Assembly (NCBI GenBank): GCA_023512835.1
Contig: JAKCVP010000415.1
Coordinates: 1 to 64,000, forward strand
Origin: Taxillus chinensis
Taxonomy: Eukaryota > Streptophyta > Magnoliopsida > Santalales > Loranthaceae
DNA length: 64,000 nucleotides
Direction of reading: 5' to 3'
The notes under the pieces are model-generated. The model ran no database searches, was not told the DNA's origin, and saw only the letters and a program-made list of their open reading frames with translations. Positions within the stretch are counted from its first letter, which is position 1; every line of letters begins with the position of its first letter. Shown here piece after piece: positions 33,622 to 43,886 of the stretch. The position numbers and the translations under genes are program-made.

Positions 33622-35044
33622 CTATTGGTTGTCGATAACGTGTAGATACTTCTTCTCTTCCCGCTGCTCTCGGTCCGTCATTGGCGGTAGGTCGTAGTAG
33701 ACATTGCTACGGAAACCTTGGAGGTACTCGTATGTGCACGCTGTCATCTCCATCGGCTCGATTCCCAAATCCCTGAATGTCTTGGCTTTGGGGTCAATTT
33801 CCTGATCGATGAATTCGCGCGTCACCACATCGCCATCGCCCTGGGCCCACCAGAGGACGCGGTTCAGGACTTCCTTGTAAGGCTTGCGGATAAATGCAGG
33901 AACGTTGATGTGCGGCCTCTTCTTGAGCACCTCCTTGGCGCAAATATCCTGGATCTCAGCCATAGAGTACTGCTTAGGCCCATAGAGCTCAAATGTCTGA
34001 CTGGCCGTGTTGTCATTCTGCGCCATCACCTCGAGTGCTGCGCCAACGTCAATGGCATGAACAGGCCAGATCTTCTGTCGCAGGTTGTTGGAGCAAAAAA
34101 CGGCCGATTCACCAGCAAATCTGTTCAAGAGCTTGTCCTCCCACCCGAACATGGGCGCCGGACGGACAATGGTGGTCTCAGGAAAGATGTCGCGGACAAC
34201 ACTCTCGCCCCTGGCTTTCGTACGGAAGAATTCTGATGGCGAGTTGATGTCGGCATTGTATGATGACACATGGATGAACCGGTCGACGTCGTATTTAGCA
34301 ACGGCCTCTGCAATGCGCTCAGCGCCCTCAACATGGACGTCTTCGAGGTCAAAGTTCCTTGCTGAAGTTAGTTGAAGCCATCTCAAACCCGCCAGGTCGA
34401 CTCACTTGGTAGGATAATCTCTACCAATCAGGTTGAACACAATGTCCGAATGTCTGACACATTCTTCCAGTGACTGTGTGTTGCGTAGGTCATGCTCCTG
34501 TTGAATGTCAGCGAACCTCATCTGGCACAGTTCTCAACATGAAAACGAACAAGGAAGACGACACGGCCGAGATCGCCTGCGACTTTCAGATGGCGCTTGG
34601 CCATCTCTTCGCGAAAAGGTACCACGACAGTGTTACCAGATCGTGCTGTTCACGTATTTAGCTCCCGCACCTGTACATTGATCTGCTGGCATAACTGACC
34701 CAGCCTGTTGACAATGTATCGCCCAAGAAAGCCGGTTGCACCAAAGACGGTAACGGTATGCCCTGTCAGTGTGAGCCTAAATTTCTCACTGCGTCATTGC
34801 TATATGTGGTACCTCCAGATGAGGATCTGTGCAACCAGGTCAGTATAACGCCACCAGACTACTGGTACTCTCCAAGTACATACCTCCCACCGGCTGTCCG
34901 TAGAATCGCCTTGCCGGTACGTGTAATGTGCACATCTTGAAGACCTCTTCGTTGAATCATTGGACGGGGAGCGGCGGAAAGGGAGCGGGCGAGGGAGGAC
35001 GCAGACGCGGCAGTAGCGCCTCCTGCGCGCGAATAGATGCCCAT
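33622..35044 (-). CDS. nuo-40: NADH:ubiquinone oxidoreductase 39/40 kDa subunit (NDUFA9 / NUO-40)
   Basis: Accessory subunit of mitochondrial complex I with an atypical short-chain dehydrogenase fold. Six exons: 35044-34884, 34826-34813, 34762-34700, 34645-34551, 34497-34406 and 34357-33622. Introns are 57, 50, 54, 53 and 48 nt. The second exon is only 14 nt; without it the frame breaks, and with it the sequence reads GGRSSSGGHTVTVFGATGFL. The product is 386 residues. An N-terminal Ser/Ala/Arg presequence suits mitochondrial import. The NAD(P)-binding motif GATGFLGRYIVNRLA comes next, followed by VVPFREEMAKRHLKVAGDLG and NLIGRDYPTKNFDLEDVHVE across splice junctions. The exon-4 donor is GTTCGT and the exon-3 donor GTCAGT, both weaker than usual, but protein continuity supports them. 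Confidence 0.92.
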
Positions 35045-35279
35045 TGCGAAGTCTGAGAGGAGCGAGGACTAAAGAAGGAGAGGAGAGAGCTATGCGCAGC
35101 CAACGTGAAGCGATTGCTTGAGAGCTCTGGTCAGGTCCAAATGTTGACGCTTGATTGGAGGTTTGCCCACTGTTGCGTCGGCGGAAGAGGTTCCGCTCCG
35201 CCCGACCTTTGACTTCAGTCCAAGCTCATGTTGGAAATAAGGACGTTTATCTCACGTAATATCACGTGACCGTCGCGGG

Positions 35280-35790
35280 TACGTAAGTTTCCTAAATAGG
35301 CTTAGTATACCTCCTATAGTATCTCTTCCTTCTCTATAAGTTAACTTTAGTAATCTTACCTAGTAGGTAAAGATTACGTAATAAGTATCGATTTAAACTT
35401 GGTCACTAAGACTAACCGGGTGTCAGGACCATGCTCACCTCACGAGTGTGAGATGGCCTGCTCATGGCCCTAAGGGCCGGGCAATAGTAAAAGTGATAAG
35501 GTGACTTATTATTTAAGGAAGCCTCTATACGTATAGGGGTTATCGTATAATAACCCTTAGATATAGATTATATATATACGCTATCTATGATAGTACAGGG
35601 GTTATAAGAGTAAGAAGAGTAAGGATACGGAATATAAATAGTAGACGTACCTCTAACGATTAGCTATAAGGTAGTAAATCGTCTCTAAATCCTATATACG
35701 GGCACGAAGGGTAAAGCAACCCTGACGGACCCCCCTCTCAAACCTACCTGTAGTATTCGTGTTTCCATTGGTATACCTATGTATACCCTA
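35280..35790. repeat. AT-rich, RIP-like degenerate repeat
   Basis: Composition changes sharply: TpA steps are very frequent (for example TATATATATACG, CTATAAGGTAGTAAA) while CpA and TpG are rare. This is the signature of repeat-induced point mutation (C to T at CpA), a known defence of Pezizomycotina against duplicated DNA. It is therefore likely a mutated transposon fragment. Limits are approximate. Confidence 0.65.
35421..35727. mobile_element. Candidate solo LTR or LTR fragment
   Basis: The segment starts TGTCAGGACC and ends CCTGACG, so TGTCAGG and CCTGAC(A) form short terminal inverted repeats of the TG...CA type found at retrotransposon LTR ends; the last base would be a changed A. Length is about 307 bp, within the usual LTR range. 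No clear target-site duplication is visible (CCGGG before, GACCC after). The interior is RIP-like. Confidence 0.35.
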
Positions 35791-36021
35791 TCTAACTAAT
35801 CAGCCTGTTTGCCCACTTGTCGCCTCTGCTTGTTCTGCTCGCTCTGCTTGTCTAAAAATGTCGCTAGTCATGAAATTGGTCCCTGTAGCATGAGGCAATT
35901 GCGTCCCAGGTGATACTTTGCTTGCCCTGACGATTTTCTTGGAGGCGATTGCCAGCCAAGGCTTCGCAGATTGCGGGTAGGCGCTTCCCCAATCCGACGT
36001 CTTGTACAGAGTTTCTCATGC

Positions 36022-38691
36022 TCAACAGCGGAAACCGCAGTCCATTTCTCTCTTGCCATCCTCGAATTTGCCAGTGCTGCAATTGGGAAGCCCATCACTC
36101 TTATTTGAATCCCACTGCTGGTCCCCGAAGGAGAAGTAGACAGGGTAGTCATCACCGTCCTTGGTCGTGACTTTGAAAGGCTCGTTGTAGGCATAGACAT
36201 TAAGAGGTACATCGGGCTTGACAACGACTTTTCCACTACCAGAAATGGGCATGCTGTGGTCTCCGTCAGACGCTTCGTGGAGAGTGACCTCGAGCTGATA
36301 GTCATGGAAGGCGTTGCCATCGTCACGTCGCTGCCACTGAGTGACGTGAACTCCGCATTCACCGGTACGGTATTGCATCTGCGGCGGAGGAGTTGGAGTT
36401 GCCTCGGCTGAGATCCAGGTGTTGACAAACGACTCGTGGCCATCTCCCTTGGCTGCTTCCGCTGGACTGGGAAGAGGATGAGCAGCTGTCGCTGAGACAT
36501 GAGACTGCTTATCCGGGGTCAGGCAATTGAACCAGCAGTGACCCTCTCGGTCGCCGTTGTCATATCCTCCCGTTTTGCAGAACGGGGCATCTCCATTTTG
36601 TTTGGCATCCGACTTCCAGTATTGATCCGCATACCAGAACTCTATCGGGTCATCGTCATGATCAGTCGGTACGTTGACAATGAGACGGTACGGCAAAAGG
36701 CTGTCCACTAGGATCAGAGGGTCATCGGCGAGCTGCTTTGTCGCTTCACCAGCAGCCTTCCGATTGTTGTCGCTGATTCTGACCTCGAGCTGGTATGCAT
36801 GGAACTTGTTCTGGTCGCCGATATCTTTCTGTGTCTGAGTAAAATGCAGCTCACAGCGTCCTGGCGCAAAATTGGTATTGGTTGGGCTCACGTAATCCCT
36901 CTGGTCAGGATTCTTTCCGCAGATTGGATGATGGGGGTCAGCCTTCTCTAATCCATTGTCGTGGATGTAATCGATTGCCCTTTTGATGGCGTCGACATCG
37001 GTGCAGATGTCGAGATTGAAGAAGCCAGGAGTTCTTATACCGCCCTGGAAAGGGAGTCCGGCTCCATCAGATGGCTGACAGTCGAATTGATCGTCGCAAA
37101 ATAGGTCCGAAGTTCCTGCAGTGTAGCCATTGGCATTGTTGTTGGATCTGAACCCGGAATATGAGGAGATGATGATGTCCTTGAGAGTGACGCCACCCCA
37201 CCGACCATCCAGTGCTTCAATGCCGTCTAGCTTCTTCAAGTAACTACCCTTCTCAACGTTCGCAGAGAGCAGACTAGTAGAATATCGTGTCAGTCTAACG
37301 ATCGAGCACGTCAACAGGTGGACGATCAATCCAATGTTGAAATGCTGTGACTGCCATTCTTTAAAGAGGCAGCAACAGCGAGAAAAGACTTACTACCAGG
37401 TATTCCGTTGATCATCGCACCAATAAGAAGTCTGATATTGGTCTTCGATGAGCTTCAAGTCGCGGGCATATGCGCTGCTCGGATCCATTTTGTCGCCGCA
37501 CCGATGCTTGTCATTATCCAAGCGAAAGATGAAGGGAACGAATGTCTTGGGTGAGGCTCTCCAAGCAGCTGGAATCATCTTGCCGTACAGAGTCCCCTGA
37601 GCTTGCTTTCTGAACATGTCATCCCAATCCTTGTACTCAGCCCCATTTGTGTCGTTCTTGTAGAGGTCTTGATGCATGCCGCCATTGGCGTATAGATTTG
37701 CAAGGACATCTCGCGCTTCAGATGTCTCAGCCTTGACGATGCTTCCGTGGAAATCGCTGTACGCAGTCGCCAGTCCGCTTGAATACTTGGAAACGGCTGA
37801 GCGCAAATGGCCGATTATGTCTTCATTCGACACTGCCTCTTTACTTTCACCAGGCTTGAGAGAGGCAAGGCTGCCCCCAACTCCGGTCTCCACCAAGGTA
37901 CCGAAGCCACCCGAGAGCTTCTCACCAACTTTGGCGAGCTTGAAAGCCTTGAATGTGGCTGTGAAGGCGGCTGACGCACCAAAGGGAACTGCACTCGCTA
38001 TGACATCGATAATGGCTTCAGCAATCTGCGTTCCCATGTCATTCTTCTCCTCAATCTCAGGCGTAAAGGTCGAGACGAAGCTGGGCAGCTCTCCCTCCAT
38101 GGCAGTCGTCTCGGCATCTATCGCGGCGACCTGACTCAAGACCCAACTCCGCTGATATACAAGTGAGTTCATGATGAGTTGTGCGGCTTTGGGAGTGTTT
38201 GCGGCCGGAAAGTCTTTGCAAAGAACAGAGGTGGAGCAATCGGCGCTCTCAGAGAGGCTCGAACAAGCGCCTCGCTGACTACCGCTATCACTCATGCCAA
38301 AGGTATTCCAGACGAATTGTGCAAACTCGCCAAAATGCCCTTTTTCGTCATTGCTTAGACCGTCCCAGGCCGAGAAAAGTTGTTGCAATGCTTCGTCGGA
38401 TCCAGCGTCGTTCCAGATAGCAGTGATGTTGCCCACGCGTTCCAGAGGATTACACTCATAATCAAGCCACGGACCTGCTTAATGTGAGTGAGAGTGACAG
38501 CCGGCAATTTGCTGACATGTCGTACCAGATGCGGGGGGATTCCACTCATTTGTATGGAGGGACACATTGCGGCGCGCAATTGGGTAACTTGCGCGATTCG
38601 AGTACGCGTGATTGACCCTCTCAGCTGCGGATGCCTTCACAGTCGTAAAGCAACTACTGAGGGCTAGGAGGGAGATCGCCTGCAATCTCAT
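36022..38691 (-). CDS. Large secreted protein with two C-terminal 111-aa Cys-bounded repeats; unknown function
   Basis: Three exons: 38691-38526, 38474-37394 and 37273-36022. Introns are 51 nt (GTACGA donor; a GTCAGC donor 9 nt later is also in phase) and 120 nt (GTAAGT donor, ATTCTACTAG acceptor). The product is 832 residues with a signal peptide (QAISLLALSSCFTTVKA). The N-terminal ~410 residues have a hydrophobic Ala/Gly-rich stretch near DVIASAVPFGASAAFTATF. The C-terminus holds two tandem units, C556-C666 and C722-C832. They share H-x-TQ-x-Q, FH(A/D)YQLEV, (D)QxW(K/D)S, C(K/S)TG and a final C-x3-C. I recognise no characterised family. It lies beside the RIP-like island and near two other secretory-pathway genes. 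Secretion is well supported; function is unknown. Confidence 0.72.
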
Positions 38692-39446
38692 GATGTTATT
38701 TGAACGAGTGACAATTTGGAAGGTTAAGATGCAACGAAAGGCATTGATTGACACCAGGCCAGATCAAAGTGGACAAAAAATGGAGAGAAACTTCGAAACA
38801 TCCCTACTCTGAAAGCTAGAGCGACTGCGATGATATACAATTTTCTCGTTGAATGAGAACTTCGGTCAGATCGAAGGAAGATGGGTACGGCACACATGGA
38901 CTCGGGTCCTGCCCATAGCGTAGGCCTGAGAGGATCTGTGAGTGACTCTATTCACCCGAAGAGGTCGTTCATCTTCAAGGGAGCTAATAAGTTTGAGGAT
39001 CTAGTCGGTACTGAGTCGTCATGCGGAGAGCTTGGCGGCATTCCACTGAACGCCAAATCCCCTACCAAGGTGGTTCAGGTGGCGAAGCAGGTCGCTGTGC
39101 AAGGTGGCCCAGCCAAGGGACACAAGTGATGACACCCAGCTTGAAGCATGCCAAGAGGGCACACTAGAGATCACTGCAGACCATGCTGTGCCCAGCGTCT
39201 AGCGCAGAAGAAGTGTCCAGTCTTTGGTCTGATATGGTCTAGAAGCGCGACCGCGCCGCATGCGCTAGACATTTGATCCAAATTTGGATTGGGACTAACG
39301 AATAGCATAATCTCAGAAACCTTGAATGAGCATTGCATATTGTTACAGCTGGTCTCGCGTTGAATACCGTGGACACCTATTTAAAGCACAAATACCGCTC
39401 CCACTTGTGATTATCGGTAGCGAACTTCAGCAAGAGGCCGCTAACG
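38692..39446. other. Divergent promoter region
   Basis: 755 bp between the large secreted protein and the GPI-anchored protein. An ATG-initiated frame of 82 codons (38881-39129, +) is present but has no signal peptide, domain or flanking splice logic, so it is not called. Confidence 0.5.
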
Positions 39447-40552
39447 ATGAAGTTCGACTCCCTTTTTCTTGCCACTGCACTGACCGCCAGTGTCTCTCAA
39501 GCCTCGAATACTGACCTTGGGAACGGGAAACCTTGGGCGAGTGGGTGACCCGCCTTTATTAAACTTTTGATGATCCAGCTAACAGTGTAGTTCCTTTTCC
39601 TGGCCTCGAGGACGACACATCAAAGCCATGGGGCCCAACTGTCCGGCTTGCAAATGGAACGTTAGAACGATATCCGCTCAAAGTAAATAGTTCTGCCATT
39701 GTCGACAAGTGGAGAGAAATGACGGCCAACTTCACCACCTCCATCAACGGCTCACCCCGACCCCAGGATGGATTCATGGTCATCAAACCGAACGAGGCGC
39801 ATAGCCTGATCCTAAATGTCAATCATTCCATCGCGGGCAATTCCACGATTAACGAGTACAAGTCCTTCATCAGGTCATCTAATTTCATGTTGAACCTGGG
39901 CCGGAGCGGGAAGTGGAATTCGTCAATAGCCTGGGAAGGCTCCTACGACGCGAATCGCGCCTTTGACTCGGGCTGGGACACCATTACTCTGCCTCAATAC
40001 GCATACGACGACTTTTTCAGCGATGGCCGACTGCAGCTGAGAGAGAATTCGGTCTTCCAATGCGATCGACCAAACTGCAACGGCGCCATCCGAGGCAGAT
40101 ACAATATTACTCTTGACTTCAATAGCGACATCATCTTCCTGCCTTCGAATTACAGCTGCAACAAGCTCAATGCATTCGGGATCAAGGGTCCTTTGGTAGG
40201 GAACATGATCAAGCGGGTTCCGGCAAACATCACTTCTGTGCCTGGTCGTTGCGTCGCGACTGGCAACGAGGTCATTCTGGGCAAGCCCTTTTTGCAGGCA
40301 GTTCTGTTTGGCTTCAAAGGACGGATGCTATTTATTGCCGAGGCGCATCAGGCTGATTTGCCTGTGAAGCTGGCGTCGATTGATTATGCGGCTAATCTAA
40401 CCTCTGCGGTACCGGGGTTCGTGCCTTTGGACTTCCTGTCCAAGAGTAATGACCAGCAGTCTGCAGGCGCCACTCTGTCGCCTGGGCTGAAAGTTGTTGG
40501 AACAGTCGGGGCTGTTGTTGCGCTCATGCTTTCATGGAAGCTGCAATTCTAG
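39447..40552 (+). CDS. Putative GPI-anchored, pepsin-like (peptidase A1-related) glycoprotein, probably non-catalytic
   Basis: Two exons, 39447-39540 and 39591-40552, with a 50-nt intron (GTGGGT donor, GCTAAC branch, GTGTAG acceptor). The product is 351 residues. The signal peptide is KFDSLFLATALTASVSQA. More than ten N-x-S/T sites indicate heavy glycosylation. The C-terminus has a small-residue site (SAGATL) followed by a hydrophobic tail (VVGTVGAVVALMLSW), fitting GPI attachment. The second half resembles a pepsin C-lobe: FDSGWDTITLPQYAYDDFF aligns with the DSGTT...LP segment, and VILGKPFLQAVLFGF with the ILGxxFL strand. The first catalytic DTGS motif and flap are missing, and the second reads DSGW. 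It is best seen as a degenerate yapsin-like surface protein, moderately sure. Confidence 0.72.
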
Positions 40553-41296
40553 GGGTGGGCTACCGACGCCTTGATTCGTGCCGTCCAGGTGGAGGGACCG
40601 GCGCAGGGGGATATTCGCTATCACGCCTACAAGTACGGAATGACACAGACTTGCATGTATAGTAACGACGCGAGATTGGTGGTATCGAATAATGAGTCGC
40701 TGCTGCACATGTCCATGCACGAGTGACTCTTGGCGTATGTGCTACGCCGCCCGCGCCTCGGGGCCGTCCTGGCCTCACTCACCGCTTCTGTGCCACTCCT
40801 CCCAATCTGAGCGCACCTCTCGGCTGTGACTTGATATAATAATAGCAAACTAATTTCACACCGTATCGCGAGCGTGCTTGCGCTAACGCTGCGACGGGCA
40901 TTGGACCAGTCATGCAGATCCTGGTCCTGCGCGTAGGCAAGGCAGATCCCCATCTCAAGGACATCGCGGACAGCGGGGAGAGCTCCCTGTCGGCAATCTC
41001 TTTTTACCCCAGGATTGTGAATTGAGATGCAGCACAGAGTCGCAATATGGTATACGATATTAAGAGTACAGTACGAAGTAGCAGCAGGTGAAACACCTTC
41101 CCAAGGAAGAGCTGCATCCCGGCTGGGGTTTTGTTTCTCAAGAGAAAATAACACACACTGCTTTTTGACCTGCAAGATTCTATCATGCGTACCGGAGATG
41201 GAGTCTTTGCTGCTCTTTCATATCTATGCCGGCGTCTTCTAGATTCTCAGGGGCAGCCCATTTGTCTTTCACAGTAGACGCTGTTGGGGCTCAAGG
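40553..41296. other. Convergent intergenic region
   Basis: 744 bp between the stops of the GPI-anchored protein and the carboxypeptidase. No coding signal or repeat stands out. Confidence 0.5.
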
Positions 41297-43214
41297 CTAA
41301 CCGAATATCGGGTCGGTGCTGCTCAGATCGTGGATGCGACCGACTAGGCGCTGCACTGTCCTGTATCCGGCGGCTTTATGGTGGCCAGGCAACATGTGAC
41401 CTGCCTGCTGGACGGTGTAGAACGTTAGGCCACGCTCTTCGCCCCACTTGCCGACCGACCCAACCTGCTCAATGTCAATATCATGTGTGAAACTTTGTGT
41501 GAATGGCTGCAGGGATTACTTACACCTGTGGCGTCAGTGTCGTTACCCTGCGCTTCGACATGGTTGGGTACGAAGAAGACATTGTTGTCAGGCTTCTTCT
41601 GGAAGCCTTGCTTTCCACGCCATGTCACATTCTGAAGGGTAAAGAGGGTTCCTTCAATGGGCAGGATAAAGTCGAGAGCTCCAACACCGATGAGCGTGGT
41701 GTTGAGGCGGTTGATGACTGAAGAAAGGGTTCCCGTCGTTGCAGGGTGGGGGGAAGCGTCGCCGCCAACGAAGACGCTGGTTTCGGAGCATTCGTTCCAC
41801 GAGTAGGTCGGGTTGACGTTTAAGGCTTTCTTGACCTATTACAATCCAGATCAGTATCTGACCGACAGAAAAGCACATTAACATGCAGTGAAGGAAAACT
41901 TACATCTGGGCGGTCAAAGTAGGCCAGTAGATCTGTGACATTCTTAGCGAAGCTTCGAATACCAAGGCAAGAGTAGTGCACTCACTAGGCTCATCAGGGC
42001 TTAACTCGTCAATGGGGAACGGGCAAGTCTGCGTTATGCGGTAGACACTGAAACAAGGATTCGTATAGAAGGCGGCTTCGTATACGGCGTCCCAGGGGCA
42101 GCAGAAGTTGGACGCATCAATCGACGGTGTCGGTTCCCAGGGCTGCGCCGGAGGTGGGAACTGGTAATACTTGTTCCAGTAATCTTTCCAGCCACACGTA
42201 TCGTACGCCTTGTTAAGACCATCCCATGTCGAGTCGTTGAGATTAAGAATTGGTTGCCACTTTTGAGCAAACGGTACAGCTGTACCACACTGCTGGAGGT
42301 CGTCGGTGCCGATAATGGGGTCAATCATATTGACACCCTTGAGGTTGAAGTTTACCGTATCATTCGTGTCAAGAAAGGCTTTCGAGATGTAGGGAATGTA
42401 GGCGCCGGCATAAGACTCTCCAGTCTATTGGTTCGAGTATCAGTTCACGACTCATCAGATCATACCACGAGGAACACTGACTAGGTAAATCTTATCGTTT
42501 TGCAGTCCAAAGGTAGCAACGAAATTCTTCCAGAAGCCCTTGAACTCCTCTGCAAGCTGTTCTTCCGTCGTAATGTTGGGTGCTCCGATGGAATAGCCCA
42601 CACCAACGGGCTGCTCAATCCAGACGAAGTTGGTAACACGGTGCCAAGAGTACGTGTTGATCCAAGGCCTGATTCGACCCGCCTGCCACAGGAACGGACC
42701 ATTTTCGCTGAGGAACCCAACTAGCGACGAGCAACCAGGCCCTCCGTTGAACCAAACAGCAATCTCGTCAGTAGCCTCGGGAGCCGAGGACGGAAACTTC
42801 AGAAGATCAGAAATGTACATTACACATCTCATAAAGTCATCAACTTACAAACCAGAAGAACAGCTCCTTTTCTTCCTTTGTTGAATTGGTTATGGGAAGC
42901 AGACCAGCATAAGATTCTCCAATATCGAAATCAAGATCAGGGAAGTTGGTGCCATCTACCTTGAACTTCTGTGACTGCGGAGTCGCATAGCGCGACTTTG
43001 GGTCTGGCTTCCTGATCCAAGGTGCGCTGGGCTTCGTGTGAGGAGCCGGACCCGGTGGAGTTGGCCCACCACCTTGGAACGGCCACGCAGGTGCTTTCTT
43101 GACGGCTTCATACTGCTTTAGAAGCCTTTGAGTCCTGTGATAGGCGTTTTCGCAGGAGCCGAAAGTCAAAAGGCAAAGGAGCCCGCCCAGCACCGAAAGC
43201 TTCAATTGCACCAT
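41297..43214 (-). CDS. Secreted serine carboxypeptidase (peptidase family S10)
   Basis: Removes C-terminal residues from peptides, in the secretory pathway or outside the cell. Six exons: 43214-42849, 42796-42482, 42424-41986, 41932-41904 (29 nt), 41835-41524 and 41464-41297. Introns are 52, 57, 53, 68 and 59 nt. The product is 542 residues. The signal peptide is LKLSVLGGLLCLLTFGSC. Family landmarks: WFNGGPGCSSL (oxyanion region, from 137), the nucleophile in GESYAG (Ser231), the catalytic Asp in GVGALDF (Asp438) and the His in QQAGHMLPGHH (His510). Ser, Asp and His are all present, so it should be active. The 29-nt exon completes LLAYFDRPD. The exon-2 donor is GTCAGT. Together with the neighbouring secreted proteins it suggests an extracellular protein-degrading or host-interaction patch. 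Confidence 0.93.
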
Positions 43215-43886
43215 TATGAGAATCTTTGCAGAGGCCGATGTGCAACTGCGACAGAAAAGCTCAAGGCCCTGAACAGGATTAATACTTGTTAGAATCCGCA
43301 CGAGTGCCCTGCCAAGAAAGTTTGTCATTTCATGATAAAGACACTAACCACTGGGATGATCCTTGACCCTTGGATCTAGTCGTTGCTCCGCTCGCAGGCA
43401 AGCATAAAGCCTGTCTATGTTTCCTTTGAGCGTTTGAAACGTATCCTGAACGGTTGAAGACTCATAAACGTTCAATCTCCGTCAATATGTGTAGTGAAGG
43501 TTTGAACCCTCACAAAGAACATGCAATTCTCCAGGTAACGAGTTTGGGAAAAGTGAAATGCCCACGTGGAAAGTGTCGGCCAAAAATATGGTTGTCCTGG
43601 GCCAGCTTTGGCTGGGTACAGTACATTATGGTAGCAAGGTCGATCGGCCGGTCTCAAGAGTCCGCTTTGAGTCCTTGTAAGCGCTTACCAAGTGTGATAA
43701 AGTCGCTTCCCAAATCAAACACAAGGGCGCCACGACGGGACATGTCAGTCATGTTCTGAAGCAGTCTGTTCAGAGGGGCTACACGTGAGGTCTCATCCGA
43801 CTTTCATGGCGCCAATTCGGGAATATGTTCAAAGCCCAGTGCGACAGATCTGGAATGTGGGATCTGAAATTCGTAGCGCGAGCTCT
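43215..43886. other. Intergenic region upstream of the carboxypeptidase
   Basis: 672 bp between the carboxypeptidase start and the stop of the next minus-strand gene. No supported coding frame; no strong repeats. Confidence 0.5.

Larger units (their letters stand above)
35045..36021. other. Intergenic region containing an AT-rich island
   Basis: Begins as the NUO-40 promoter (purine-rich to ~35210), then passes abruptly into an AT-rich, TpA-dense tract (about 35280-35790) and back to normal composition before the 3' end of the next gene. No coding frame of any length is seen in the AT-rich part. Confidence 0.6.

Noticed and set aside
38881..39129. ATG-initiated 82-codon frame in a divergent promoter
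   Set aside because: No signal peptide, domain or intron logic; kept only as a remark in the spacer entry.
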